This document shows positions 35,035 to 44,085 of a stretch of DNA of 64,000 bases, piece after piece. Source of the DNA: Sphingomonas hankookensis (lineage in GTDB: Bacteria; Pseudomonadota; Alphaproteobacteria; Sphingomonadales; Sphingomonadaceae); NCBI RefSeq assembly GCF_001619955.1, contig NZ_LQQO01000003.1, positions 1 through 64,000 of the forward strand, read 5' to 3'. The notes under the pieces were generated by a model. It was not told the DNA's origin. It made no database searches and was given only the letters and a program-made list of their open reading frames with translations. Position 1 is the stretch's first letter; every line of letters starts with the position of its first letter. The position numbers and the translations under genes were made by a program.

Positions 35035-37479
35035 ATGACCGCGCGACGTGCCGCTCCCGTCCTGTTCTTCGCTGCCGCCTCACTGGCGCCAATGCCGGCC
35101 ATGGCGCAGGCCAACCAGCCCATCCTCGAAGCAAGGTTCGAGGCAGCACGTTCGGGGCTGGTCGCCCAACCCGAGCGGGGATTGCAAGAAGGCGAGTCGC
35201 TGGAAAAGGCGGCAGGCGAGCGTGATGGTGCGGACTCACCCTTGGTTGCTGCCAGTATCTGGCTCCAGGCGGAGGCGTATGCCCGGCTCGGTCGACGTGC
35301 CGACGCGCGTCGCGAAATTCGCTCTGCGCTGTCGCTCGTGCAACGACGGCGACCCCGGCTTCCGCTGGAAGGTGATATTCTTCGCACGCGAGGGGACGTC
35401 GCTTCCGACGAAGGGAATGTCAGTTCTGCGCTGAACGACTATCAGATGTCGTATCGCATCTATCAGGAAACAGGAGACGCCAGAGGTCAGTCGCTGGCGC
35501 TGCTGAGCATAGGTGCCTTGTATCGACAGGGATCGGATTTCAGCGCCGCTCTCAAATATTATGGGCAAGCGATCGATGCCTATGCTGCTGATCCCGTCCT
35601 GTCGGTATCGTTGCTGAACAATCGCGGTAACGTACTCACCGAAATGGGGCAGTATCGTCGCGCTTTGACCGACTTCCGCCGCGCATTGGAACTGGTAGGC
35701 CGGATCAGCAATCCTGCCTTCGAAGCACGTATCTACGGTAACATCGCGCGCGCCTATCGTGGCGAGGGTGCGCCGAATGCTGCATGGCAGGCGGCCGTTC
35801 GGGGGATGGCGATCGCGCGGGCCGCCGATGCGATAACCGCGCTTAATCAGTTGCAGACGCTGGCCGGGCGGATAGCCGCTGATCGCGGCGACTTCCGGAC
35901 TGCGGTAAGGCTGGTGGATACGGCGTTCGAGGATGTCGACCTGACGACCACGCCACTGACGGCGCGGGACAATCATCGCAATGCTTACGGGGTTTATGCC
36001 GCCGCCGGGGAAACCGCGAAGGCGCTCGCCCATCTCGAGGCGCTCGACCGGCTGAACGAGCAGGCGACGCAGCTCACCACCTCGACCAAGACCGCGCTGA
36101 TGTCGGCGCGGTTCGATTTCCAGAACCAGGAACTGCGCATCGCGCGGTTGCAGCAGGAGGAATTGCGCCGCAACGTCGCGTTCGAACGGGCCAATGCGCG
36201 GTTCGAGCGTATCCTGTTCGGCAGCATCGCCGCGGCCGTCGCAGTGCTCCTTGCGCTGCTGAGCTTCGGCGTGGTGACGTTGCGTCGCAGCCGCGATGCG
36301 ATCCGGCGCGCCAACGTCGATCTTGCCGCGACCAATGCCGCGCTCGAAAAGGCGCTGAAGGCCAAGGGCGATTTCCTCGCCACGACCAGCCACGAGATTC
36401 GCACACCCCTGAACGGTATTCTCGGCATGGCGCAGGTGATGCTGCGCGACGAATCGCTGGCCCCGGCAACCCGCGACCGGCTGGACATCATTCACGACGC
36501 AGGGGTCACGATGCGATCGCTGGTCGACGACATTCTGGACGTCGCGAAGATGCAGTCGGGGAATTTGTCGGTCGAACGTGTGCCGACCGACCTGATCGCG
36601 ACGGTCGAGGATCTGGCACGGCTGTGGCGGCGACAGGCGGAGGATCGCGGACTGGGCTTCGTTGTCGAACTGGGCGACGTGCCCCGCTGGGTGGAGGGAG
36701 ACCCGGTCCGGTTGCGGCAGATCCTGTTCAACCTGTTGTCGAATGCGCTGAAATTCACGCCGTCGGGCGAGATCGCGCTACGGGTGGCGGCGACGGGCGA
36801 CCGGCTGTCGATCGCCGTGGCGGACACCGGGATCGGCATCGCACCCGACCGCCTGGAGGAGGTGTTCGAATCCTTCCAGCAGGCCGACACCAGCACCACG
36901 CGTCGCTATGGCGGCACCGGTCTCGGCCTGACGATCTGCCGCAATCTCGCGCGGGCGATGGGCGGCGATATCATCGTCAGCAGCGCGCCGGGGCAGGGGG
37001 CGACCTTTACCGTCGATCTGCCGCTGGTCACGGTCGCGCCGGAGGTTGTCGGGACCGGTCCGGTGGACCGGGCGGCGCGGGCGGCAACGCTTGCGATCCT
37101 CGAACGCAATCCGATCACCCGGGGGATGATGCGCACCCTGTTCGCCGATCATGTCGACGACATGGCGTTCCTCGACGACGCCGCGGGCTTGCTGGACGTG
37201 CTGGCGCTGGGATCGACCAACACGGTGCTGGTCGATATGGCCTCGCTGTCGGCGGGGAGCACCGATGCCGATGGCATACTATCGATGGTAGTCGCGGAAG
37301 CGCATCAGCGTAACTTGCGCATCGTGCTGCTGGCGCGGGAGCAAGATGATATCGCTCCTCCATGCAAGAATGTCACATTGCTGCAAAAACCTGTTTCGGC
37401 TACGCAACTAATCGACGCCTTATTTGTCGTGGGGAAAGGCCGGGCGCCTGCGGTCCCCCTTGTACCGAACGCCGCATAG
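35035..37479 (+). CDS. Periplasmic-TPR hybrid-type histidine kinase with degenerate receiver
   Basis: 814 residues. Signal peptide (MTARRAAPVLFFAAASLAPM), TPR-like repeats to about residue 370 (ARGQSLALLSIGALYRQGSD, SVSLLNNRGNVLTEMGQYRR), one membrane helix (ILFGSIAAAVAVLLALLSFG), HisKA with FLATTSHEIRTPLNGILGM, HATPase_c (FNLLSNALKFT, VADTGIGIAPDR, TGLGLTICRNLA). The C-terminal 130 residues have receiver-like order (LAILERNPITRGMMR, TVLVDMASLS, LLQKPVSATQLIDAL) but the usual acidic pair at the start is E-N, so it is probably a pseudo-receiver. Followed by a free-standing receiver gene. Confidence 0.88.
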   Translation: MTARRAAPVLFFAAASLAPMPAMAQANQPILEARFEAARSGLVAQPERGLQEGESLEKAAGERDGADSPLVAASIWLQAEAYARLGRRADARREIRSALSLVQRRRPRLPLEGDILRTRGDVASDEGNVSSALNDYQMSYRIYQETGDARGQSLALLSIGALYRQGSDFSAALKYYGQAIDAYAADPVLSVSLLNNRGNVLTEMGQYRRALTDFRRALELVGRISNPAFEARIYGNIARAYRGEGAPNAAWQAAVRGMAIARAADAITALNQLQTLAGRIAADRGDFRTAVRLVDTAFEDVDLTTTPLTARDNHRNAYGVYAAAGETAKALAHLEALDRLNEQATQLTTSTKTALMSARFDFQNQELRIARLQQEELRRNVAFERANARFERILFGSIAAAVAVLLALLSFGVVTLRRSRDAIRRANVDLAATNAALEKALKAKGDFLATTSHEIRTPLNGILGMAQVMLRDESLAPATRDRLDIIHDAGVTMRSLVDDILDVAKMQSGNLSVERVPTDLIATVEDLARLWRRQAEDRGLGFVVELGDVPRWVEGDPVRLRQILFNLLSNALKFTPSGEIALRVAATGDRLSIAVADTGIGIAPDRLEEVFESFQQADTSTTRRYGGTGLGLTICRNLARAMGGDIIVSSAPGQGATFTVDLPLVTVAPEVVGTGPVDRAARAATLAILERNPITRGMMRTLFADHVDDMAFLDDAAGLLDVLALGSTNTVLVDMASLSAGSTDADGILSMVVAEAHQRNLRIVLLAREQDDIAPPCKNVTLLQKPVSATQLIDALFVVGKGRAPAVPLVPNAA

Positions 37480-37542
37480 CGCGATAGCGGATTGCAATAT
37501 GAACAGCGTCAATGTCTGCCCTGTCCGATCGGCGTGCGTCGC

Positions 37543-37932
37543 ATGAAAATCCTTTTTGTTGAGGATGATGCGATGAATCGTCGTGTCGTCCGCGACATGC
37601 TCGACGTGGCCGGGGCGGCCATGGTCGAGGCGGACAGCGCAGAGGCCGGGTTGCAGCGGATCGAGGAGGGGGACTATGACCTCGTCCTGCTCGACCTGCG
37701 CATGCCCGGCATGGACGGCTTCGAGGTGATCCGGCGGGTGCGCGCGCGGGACGACGCCAAGCGGACGCTGCCGATCGTGGTCGTTACCGCCGATACCGCG
37801 ATCGACCTGACCCAGCGGTGCATCGCGGCCGGGGCCGACGAGGTGCTGTTCAAGCCCGTGGCGATGGACGCCTTGTTCGATGCGATCGGCCGAATCGTCG
37901 CCGGTCGCGCAGGGGGCGACCTGATCTTCTGA
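37543..37932 (+). CDS. Single-domain response regulator (CheY-like)
   Basis: 129 residues. All receiver residues are present: acidic pair in [18 protein letters not shown], phospho-Asp in [17 protein letters not shown], Thr in [10 protein letters not shown] and Lys in [15 protein letters not shown]. It has no output domain. The ATG at 37543 places the beta-1 strand at the N-terminus. Its gene is 63 bases after the hybrid kinase gene, so it is the likely phospho-acceptor replacing that kinase's degenerate receiver. Confidence 0.9.
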   Translation: MKILFVEDDAMNRRVVRDMLDVAGAAMVEADSAEAGLQRIEEGDYDLVLLDLRMPGMDGFEVIRRVRARDDAKRTLPIVVVTADTAIDLTQRCIAAGADEVLFKPVAMDALFDAIGRIVAGRAGGDLIF

Positions 37933-38050
37933 ACCCTGCCGGTTTGGCTTGCCCGCGCGGGACAGTCCTGTTAGGGGGATTCGTCACGCCGCAGCCATGC
38001 TTCGGCGAACCCTATTCTATTGCGATAAAGACCCGGAGTTTACCGACCCC

Positions 38051-38257
38051 ATGCAGATCATCGTCCGTGACAACAATGTCGATCAGGCCCTTCGTGCGCT
38101 GAAGAAGAAGCTGCAGCGCGAAGGCGTGTATCGCGAGATGAAGCTGCGCCGTCACTACGAAAAGCCCTCGGAAAAGCGCGCTCGCGAGCGTGCCGCCGCC
38201 GTTCGTCGCGCCCGCAAGCTGGAGCGCAAGCGGATGGAACGCGACAGCGCACGGTAA
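38051..38257 (+). CDS. rpsU: 30S ribosomal protein S21
   Basis: 68 residues: [20 protein letters not shown], then [20 protein letters not shown] and a highly basic C-terminus ([11 protein letters not shown]). This matches bS21 of alphaproteobacteria over its full length. It helps mRNA selection on the 30S subunit. An ATG at 38051 fits; a longer upstream frame is rejected. Confidence 0.96.
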   Translation: MQIIVRDNNVDQALRALKKKLQREGVYREMKLRRHYEKPSEKRARERAAAVRRARKLERKRMERDSAR

Positions 38258-38344
38258 GTATCGAATCGGGTCGCGGGTCATCCGACCGGCGGCCTTGTTT
38301 GATCCATGCGATGCGGCGCACAGGCTGCGCCGGAAGAGGTTTCG

Positions 38345-38956
38345 ATGTCGGTCACTGCCGTTCCGCTCCGTCCCGTCAAGCAGCGTCATATCGTCTGGAT
38401 ATGGGTGGGGATCGTCTTGGCCCTGCTGCTCGCGGCCGGATTCGCCTGGGCCGGCACGCGCAGCGGCACCGATTCGTTCCTCGCCAGCAACGCATCGCGC
38501 TCCGGCGTCGTGACGACCGCCAGCGGCCTGCAATATGAAGTGCTGACCAAGGGTAGCGGCCCGACGCCGACCGACGCCGACGTCGCGCTGGTCAACTATG
38601 TCGGCAAGTTCACCGACGGCACCATCTTCGACCAGAGCCGCCAGCCGACGCCGATGTCGCCAAAGGGTGTTGTCCCGGGTTTCGGTGAAGCGATCAAGCT
38701 GATGCCGAAGGGGTCGAAGTACCGTTTCTGGCTGAAGCCCGAACTCGGCTATGCCGCGCCGCGTCCCGAAGGCGCGCCGCCGATGTCGCCGGAAGTCGAG
38801 AAGCTGTCGAAGCAGGTGCTGGTGTTCGATGTCGAGATGCTCGACTTCATTCCGGAAACGGTGCTGCAGCAGATTCAGATGCAGCAGATGATGCAGCAAC
38901 AGCAGGGCGGCGCTACGCCCCCGCCGGGCGCAGTCTCGCCGCCGGCCGGCCGCTGA
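38345..38956 (+). CDS. FKBP-type peptidyl-prolyl isomerase, membrane anchored
   Basis: 203 residues. One N-terminal membrane helix (HIVWIWVGIVLALLLAAGFA) anchors a periplasmic FKBP domain: ASGLQYEVLTKGSGPTPTDA, ALVNYVGKFTDGTIFDQSRQ, GFGEAIKLMPKGSKYRFWL, PELGYAAPRP. A Gln-rich run (QQIQMQQMMQQQQ) and Pro-rich tail follow. It catalyses Xaa-Pro isomerisation. GGAAGAGG lies seven bases before the ATG at 38345. Next to rpsU, as in other sphingomonads. Confidence 0.92.
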   Translation: MSVTAVPLRPVKQRHIVWIWVGIVLALLLAAGFAWAGTRSGTDSFLASNASRSGVVTTASGLQYEVLTKGSGPTPTDADVALVNYVGKFTDGTIFDQSRQPTPMSPKGVVPGFGEAIKLMPKGSKYRFWLKPELGYAAPRPEGAPPMSPEVEKLSKQVLVFDVEMLDFIPETVLQQIQMQQMMQQQQGGATPPPGAVSPPAGR

Positions 38957-38979
38957 ACCAGCCTCCGAACGAATCGCAG

Positions 38980-39010
38980 ACGGCGCCGGTAGTACCGGCG
39001 CCGTTTTCGT
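38980..39010 (+). terminator. Intrinsic terminator after the FKBP gene
   Basis: ACGGCGCCGG (38980-38989), loop of five, CCGGCGCCGT (38995-39004), then TTTCGTTT. Confidence 0.85.
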
Positions 39011-39432
39011 TTGGGGTGCTGCGGGGGCGGGGCGCGAATGGCTGGTTTACGCGTGGCCGGTGCCGGTTATCGCGCGCTGCCGTCGATGTGGCGTAGTCTG
39101 ATTGGCGGACGGGCGCTCTGGAACAGGTGCTAAGGCTCAGGGGCCGATCCGCCTTGTACCAAACGTTCGTGTAAGGGCGATCGAAATTCCGCCTGGTTCT
39201 TGCCCATGGCAGGAGCCGCGAGAGGCTCCAGCCCTCGCTGGAGCGACGGTTTCGCGCAGAAGGCCGAATGATACGGTCTCGGGCGCTGGTCGCATACTCC
39301 GCATCAGTACATTGCCGACATGATCCTCCGAGAGTTGGACGGTCGATCGTCGCGATCATGTCGGTGTCCAGAACCGGATGCGCGCCGCAGGGCACCCATC
39401 GCGCCTGCCGCATTTCGTGCTATTCGCACGCC
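39011..39432. other. Structured intergenic region before the M48 protease gene
   Basis: No gene recognised. Two small hairpins occur near 39216-39242 (GGAGCCGCGAGAGGCTCC and CTCCAGCCCTCGCTGGAG). A perfect 11-bp inverted repeat CCGACATGATC / GATCATGTCGG lies at 39315-39325 and 39354-39364, 68 bases before the start codon. This could be an operator or a transcript stem. Open frames through here are read-through of the downstream gene. Confidence 0.5.
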
Positions 39433-40461
39433 ATGGCTTTCCGCATCCCGTTCCGCCGCGTTCCCGGCCAGACTTCCCATGTGCTTCGATCGACGGCGCT
39501 GCTGGCAACGCTGCTGACGATCGGTGCGGCGCCCGCGGCTGCTCCCGCCGATACGGCCACGTTGGAGGCACTGCGTGCCGCCGATTTGCGGCTGGGTGCG
39601 ATCGGGTATCGCCTGGCGACGGCGAACGCCGCGCTCTGCAGCGATGTGGCGCCGGTGCCGGGCATCGTGGTCCATGCCATCGACCAATATGCCGAATCGG
39701 AGCAACCGGCCGCGCGTACGGCGTTCGGCTTTGCGACCGGCGTGGCGGTGGAGGGGGTGGTGCCCGACAGCCCGGCCGCCCGGGCCGGACTGCACGCCGA
39801 CGATACGATCGTCAGCGTCAACGGACAGCCGGTTCCGGTCGCCGATGGTGCCGGTCATGTCCGCACCCGCGACGCCATGGTCGCGCTGATCGACGCCCAG
39901 CCGGTCGACCGGCCACTGACGATGGTCGTGCGACGGGCAGGAAGCGACCGCAGCGTCGCCATCGCGCCGTCACTGGGATGCCGCACGCTGTTCGAACTAC
40001 GCGTCGGCACCACCATGGATGCGGTTGCCGACGGGCGGCTGGTACAGATATCGAGTGCGTTTCTGGACAAGCTGGCTGATCCGCAACTCGCGGTGGTCGT
40101 CGCGCATGAACTGTCGCACAACATCCTGCGCCATCATGCGCGGCTGGATGCCGCGCGGGTCAGCCGAGGGTTGCTGCGTGAACTGGGCCGTAACGGGCGA
40201 CTGCACCGTGCGACCGAGGACGATGCCGACCGACTGGGCGTGCATCTGTTGCGGAACGCCGGGTGGGACCCGCAGGAGGCGGTCCGGTTCTGGCGGGGGC
40301 CGGGCGCGCGAATCGATGGCGGGATCTTTCACAGCAGAACCCATTCATCCGCGTCCAAACGCGCCCAATTGATTGCGGCGGAACTTGCCGCGCTGCCAAA
40401 GGGCGCACCCATTCCCTATCGGCCGCCAGTGCTGTCGACGCGCGATCAGCCGCTGCAATAG
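39433..40461 (+). CDS. M48-family metallopeptidase with PDZ domain
   Basis: 342 residues. Signal peptide or anchor (RSTALLATLLTIGAAPAAAP), a PDZ domain (VEGVVPDSPAARAGLHADDT, IVSVNGQPVPV) at about 105-180, then a zinc protease domain with VVAHELSHNILRHH (HExxH, here HELSH) and the third-ligand region TEDDADRLGVHLL. This layout is seen in sphingomonad periplasmic M48 proteases, possibly envelope quality control. The ATG at 39433 is chosen because a signal sequence follows; a longer frame from 39268 adds a non-homologous leader. Confidence 0.85.
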   Translation: MAFRIPFRRVPGQTSHVLRSTALLATLLTIGAAPAAAPADTATLEALRAADLRLGAIGYRLATANAALCSDVAPVPGIVVHAIDQYAESEQPAARTAFGFATGVAVEGVVPDSPAARAGLHADDTIVSVNGQPVPVADGAGHVRTRDAMVALIDAQPVDRPLTMVVRRAGSDRSVAIAPSLGCRTLFELRVGTTMDAVADGRLVQISSAFLDKLADPQLAVVVAHELSHNILRHHARLDAARVSRGLLRELGRNGRLHRATEDDADRLGVHLLRNAGWDPQEAVRFWRGPGARIDGGIFHSRTHSSASKRAQLIAAELAALPKGAPIPYRPPVLSTRDQPLQ

Positions 40462-40675
40462 GTTCGAGCGCAGCCGAATCGTAACAATATGTTGCCACTA
40501 TTGTTTTTGGCGCAGGAACTAACGCGATCTTAACCTGTTCCCGGCCAGTCGTTCGCGCGACCATTCTGGTCTTGATGGCCCAACGGCTGATCGCGAACGG
40601 AACGATAGGACTTGCAGGTGGCGTGCTGCTGTGCAAAGGGCGATCCGACGTAAAGTTTTGCAAGGGAGTGTAGAA

Positions 40676-40912
40676 ATGGGTTTTGCCAAGAAGATGCTGA
40701 TCGCGGCCTCGGCCGTGTCGATGACCGTTGCTCCGACGATCGCCAACGCTGCCAACGCTTCGAAGCTGTCGGTTGCTCGTGCGTCGGCTCCGGCTGCCAA
40801 GGGTGAGAAGCTGGCCGGCGGCGGCGTGATTGTCGCGATCCTGGCCGCTGCTGCCGTCGTCGCCGGCATCGTCGTCGTCGCCGACTCGGACAGCGATTCG
40901 GACAGCAACTGA
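40676..40912 (+). CDS. Small exported or membrane peptide with Asp/Ser tail
   Basis: 78 residues. Signal peptide MGFAKKMLIAASAVSMTVAP (cleavage near ANAAN), a short linker, one strongly hydrophobic segment (GGGVIVAILAAAAVVAGIVV) and the tail DSDSDSDSN. GGGAG lies upstream of the ATG and a strong terminator follows, so it is a single-gene transcript. I know similar short proteins in sphingomonads but no function. The acidic repeat could bind metal ions, but that is a guess. Confidence 0.75.
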   Translation: MGFAKKMLIAASAVSMTVAPTIANAANASKLSVARASAPAAKGEKLAGGGVIVAILAAAAVVAGIVVVADSDSDSDSN

Positions 40913-40946
40913 TTGTCCGCGCGGGTAACCGCGCCGCGATCTGTTG

Positions 40947-40976
40947 AAAGGGCGTCCCTCACGGGGCGCCCTTTTT
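40947..40976 (+). terminator. Intrinsic terminator after the small peptide gene
   Basis: AAAGGGCG (40947-40954) pairs with CGCCCTTT (40967-40974) with an inner TCCC/GGGG pairing, followed by more T. Confidence 0.88.
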
Positions 40977-41224
40977 CGTTATGGTGATGGTTGGTCGGAC
41001 CGGCAGATGTCGGCTCCGGTGGCGACGGGCGTGTCGAGCAGGTGGCTCCGAAGCGGGGCGCCGTCTCGGCAAGCGGTCGACGCCCTTGCTGATGGAAGCA
41101 CGAAGCGCCGAGCGCCTGCCTTTGCCGTGGCGGCGGCTACAGGTCAGCGGGTCCGGCCCCGGACGAAGCTGGCCGGGGCCGGCAACGCTGAAACGAATTG
41201 GAACCCGGTCGCCGCCGCGCCGAA

Positions 41225-42007
41225 TCAGTCGACGCTTGCGCCGGTTCCTTCGGGACAATGGGTCGTCAGGAATCGCCGCGTTTCACCCGACAGGGCGAGG
41301 GCGGTCAGTCGGCCGGTGCGATAGGCGCCGGTATCGATTCCGATCCGGTTGTCGCGAAGGTCGGGCTGGTCGGTGACGGTGTGGCCATGGACCACGAACC
41401 GTTCATGGTGCCCGCGATGGTCAAGGAACGGCGCGCGGATCCAGCGCAGGTCCGACGACTTCTGATCGGCCAGCGCGACGCCGGGGCGGATGCCGGCGTG
41501 GACCATCACATAATCGCCGATCACGATGCTGTCGGGCAGCGACCGCAAAAAATCGAGATGGACCGGCGGCACATGGTCGCGGATCAGGCGCTGAACACCC
41601 TTCAGGTCCTCGCGCTCATAGGTTTCGTCGTCGACGCCGTAGCTGAGCAGCGTCTCGCGCCCGCCGGCACGGTTGAAGATGCCCAGCGCTTGCCGTGCGC
41701 CGTCGGCGGCTTCGAGGAGCAGTTCCTCATGGTTGCCGCACAGGCAGTGGACGTCGGGGCTGGCCGCGCACAGCGCCATCACCCGGTCGACGACGCCGCG
41801 CGAATCGGGACCGCGGTCGATCAGGTCGCCGAGAAAGACCAGAGTAACGCGGCGATCGCCCCGTTCGGGATCGGCATCGATCTGCGCCAGCAATTGCTCG
41901 AGACAGTCGAGCCGGCCGTGGATATCGCCGATCGCATAGACGACGCCGTCATCGGGTACGCGGGGAGCGGGGGCTGCGGATCGGCGAAAGAGCTTGGAAA
42001 AGACCAT
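41225..42007 (-). CDS. Calcineurin-like metallophosphoesterase (serine/threonine phosphatase type)
   Basis: 260 residues. The phosphoesterase motifs are all visible: AIGDIHGRLDCL, FLGDLIDRGPDSRGVVDRVM, CLCGNHEELLL, VMVHAGIRPGV and VVHGHTVTD. This is the bacterial PrpA/ApaH-like type acting on phosphoproteins or nucleotides; substrate not predictable. Divergent from galU, 111 bases apart. Confidence 0.9.
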   Translation of the reverse strand: MVFSKLFRRSAAPAPRVPDDGVVYAIGDIHGRLDCLEQLLAQIDADPERGDRRVTLVFLGDLIDRGPDSRGVVDRVMALCAASPDVHCLCGNHEELLLEAADGARQALGIFNRAGGRETLLSYGVDDETYEREDLKGVQRLIRDHVPPVHLDFLRSLPDSIVIGDYVMVHAGIRPGVALADQKSSDLRWIRAPFLDHRGHHERFVVHGHTVTDQPDLRDNRIGIDTGAYRTGRLTALALSGETRRFLTTHCPEGTGASVD

Positions 42008-42118
42008 GATGCGCCAAGGCCTCTAGGCGAAAGGGGTGGCACGATCAATAAAGCGCCGGGTTTGCCAATCGGCTGACATCGTTCTATTGCGGCGCAGCAA
42101 TTTTCAGGGATGGAAACG

Positions 42119-42982
42119 ATGACGATCAAGAAGGTACGCAAGGCAGTCTTCCCCGTCGCCGGCTTGGGCACGCGGTTTCTTCCCGCGACCAAGTCGATGC
42201 CGAAGGAAATGTTGACCGTCGTCGACAAGCCCCTGATCCAGTATGCCGTCGAAGAGGCGCTGGAAGCCGGGATCGAACAGATCATCTTCGTCACCGGCCG
42301 CGGCAAGGGCGCGCTGGAGGATCATTTCGACGTTTCCTACGAACTGGAAGCGACGATGAAGGCGCGCGGCAAGTCGATGGCGCTGATCGAAGGCATCCGG
42401 CAGAAGCCGGGCAGCCCGGTCTATGTCCGCCAGCAGGAGCCGCTGGGTCTCGGCCATGCGGTGTGGTGCGCGCGCGAGATCGTCGGCGACGAGCCGTTCG
42501 CGGTGCTGCTGCCCGACGAACTGATGGTCGGCGGGTTCCTGAAGCAGATGGTCGACGCCTATAATCAGGTCGGCGGCAACGTGATCGGCGCGCTGGAAGT
42601 GCCGGACAGCGAAACCGACAAGTACGGCATTATCTCGCCGGGCGCGACCGACGGCCGGCTGACCGAAGTCACCGCGCTGGTCGAAAAGCCCAAGGGCAAG
42701 GCGCCGTCGAACCTGATGATTCCGGGTCGTTACATCCTGCAGCCCGAAGTCATGCAGATTCTCGATTCGCAGGAGCCGGGTGCGGGCGGTGAAATCCAGC
42801 TGACCGATGCGATGGCCAAGCTGATCGGCAACCAGCCGTTCCACGGCTTCACCTTCGACGGCAAGCGGTACGACTGCGGCGACAAGGCCGGTTGGGTGCA
42901 GGCGAACATCGCGCTGGCGCTGGCGCGCGCGGACATCGGTCCGGCGGTGCGGGCCTTCGCCGAGGAAGCGCTGGCCAAGTAA
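42119..42982 (+). CDS. galU: UTP-glucose-1-phosphate uridylyltransferase GalU
   Basis: 287 residues with the nucleotidyltransferase signature AVFPVAGLGTRFLPATKSMP, KEMLTVVDKPLIQYAVEEAL, PLGLGHAVWCAREIVGDEPF, VLLPDELMVGG and LVEKPKGKAPSNL. It makes UDP-glucose for exopolysaccharide and envelope glycans; pgm in the same window makes its substrate. ATG 42119 gives the family N-terminus (MTIKKVRKAV); an in-frame ATG at 42110 is possible. A GGCGGG/CCCGCC hairpin (42990-43011) follows between this gene and the convergent DsrE-like gene. Confidence 0.95.
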   Translation: MTIKKVRKAVFPVAGLGTRFLPATKSMPKEMLTVVDKPLIQYAVEEALEAGIEQIIFVTGRGKGALEDHFDVSYELEATMKARGKSMALIEGIRQKPGSPVYVRQQEPLGLGHAVWCAREIVGDEPFAVLLPDELMVGGFLKQMVDAYNQVGGNVIGALEVPDSETDKYGIISPGATDGRLTEVTALVEKPKGKAPSNLMIPGRYILQPEVMQILDSQEPGAGGEIQLTDAMAKLIGNQPFHGFTFDGKRYDCGDKAGWVQANIALALARADIGPAVRAFAEEALAK

Positions 42983-43012
42983 GGAACAGGGCGGGGGCCG
43001 AGGCTCCCGCCG

Positions 43013-43348
43013 CTACAGGGTGACCAGCCGGTCATCCCCGAGGGTCGCGAGCAGGTCGATCAGACCGCCTGCCGCGACCCTTTGCGTGTCGGCGGACAGG
43101 CCGGCGAGCGCGAGGCCGGTCTGGCACGCGATCAGGTCCACGCCGCTGTCGGTCGCGATGGCGCGGAGGTCGTTCAGGTTTGGCAGGCCTTCCGGCGCGG
43201 CGGCATCGGTCACGAGCAACTCGACTGCCTTTTCATGCAGATAGACTCGGGCGCGTCCGCCGAGCGCGGCGGCGGCGCAGGCCGTGGTCAGCGCGGCGCG
43301 CAGCCGGTCCGGGTCGGGACCGGCGACGACAACCGTCAGCCCGCGCAT
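43013..43348 (-). CDS. DsrE-like protein
   Basis: 111 residues with a flavodoxin-like DsrE/DsrF pattern: LTVVVAGPDPDRLRAALTTA, AALGGRARVYLHEKAVELLV, LIACQTGLALAGL. The single Cys in LIACQTG sits where DsrE-type sulfur carriers have one. Known members handle sulfur transfer or respond to oxidants; the role here is unknown. The ATG at 43348 overlaps the upstream ThiF/MoeB gene by 13 bases, suggesting coupled translation and possibly a shared sulfur-transfer function. Confidence 0.7.
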   Translation of the reverse strand: MRGLTVVVAGPDPDRLRAALTTACAAAALGGRARVYLHEKAVELLVTDAAAPEGLPNLNDLRAIATDSGVDLIACQTGLALAGLSADTQRVAAGGLIDLLATLGDDRLVTL

Positions 43349-44085
43349 CGGCAGCCGGGATCCTTGGGCAGGGTCAGGGTGCGGAAGCGGAAGGCGAGCA
43401 GGTCGGCGATCAGCAGCCTGCCCGCGGGGTCCTCGCCGAAGCCGATGATCGCGCGCATGACCTCCAGCGCGGCCATGCTGCCGAGGATGCCGGTGAGGGC
43501 GCCCAGCACCCCCTGGTCGGCGCAGCTGGCGTCGGCGCGCGCGGGGTCGTTGCCGACGAAGCAGCGATAGCAGGGGAGGTGCGGTTCCCAGCCGCGGAAC
43601 ACGCCCAATTGCCCTTCGAACTGGCCGACAGCGGCCGATATCAAGGGGATACGGGCGGCGAGGGCGGTGTCGGCGACGGTGAGGCGGGTTGCGAAGTTGT
43701 CGCACCCGTCGAGTATGGCGGAGGCGCCGGCGAGCAGATCGGCGGCGTTGGTGGCGTCGATTCGGACGGAGTGTGGCTCTACTGCGACGAACGGATTGAT
43801 CCGGGCGATGGCGGATGCTGCCGCCGTGACCTTTTGCACGCCGATGTTGTCACCGGTGAACAGCGTCTGGCGTTGCAGGTTGCTGGCATCGACCCGGTCG
43901 TCGTCGATCACGACCAGCGTGCCGACCCCGGCCGCCGCAAGATATTGCAAAGCGGGCGATCCGATGCCGCCCGCGCCGATCACGACCACGCGCGCGGCCT
44001 TCAGCGCAGCCTGTCCGGCACCGCCAACTTCGCGCAGGACGAGGTGGCGGGCGTAGCGATCGAGTTCGGCGTCGGAGAAGGTCAT
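43336..44085 (-). CDS. moeB: ThiF/MoeB/HesA-family adenylyltransferase
   Basis: 249 residues of the E1-like fold. ATP-binding VVVIGAGGIGSPALQYLAAA, IDDDRVDASNLQRQTLFT and ILDGCDNFATR are typical. Zinc ligands occur as PCYRCF and the C-terminal GCRCAG. Such enzymes adenylate the C-terminal Gly-Gly of MoaD, ThiS or related sulfur carriers. MoeB versus ThiF cannot be separated by sequence alone, and no moaD or thiS is nearby. The ATG overlaps the preceding stop (ATGA). Confidence 0.85.
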   Translation of the reverse strand: MTFSDAELDRYARHLVLREVGGAGQAALKAARVVVIGAGGIGSPALQYLAAAGVGTLVVIDDDRVDASNLQRQTLFTGDNIGVQKVTAAASAIARINPFVAVEPHSVRIDATNAADLLAGASAILDGCDNFATRLTVADTALAARIPLISAAVGQFEGQLGVFRGWEPHLPCYRCFVGNDPARADASCADQGVLGALTGILGSMAALEVMRAIIGFGEDPAGRLLIADLLAFRFRTLTLPKDPGCRCAG

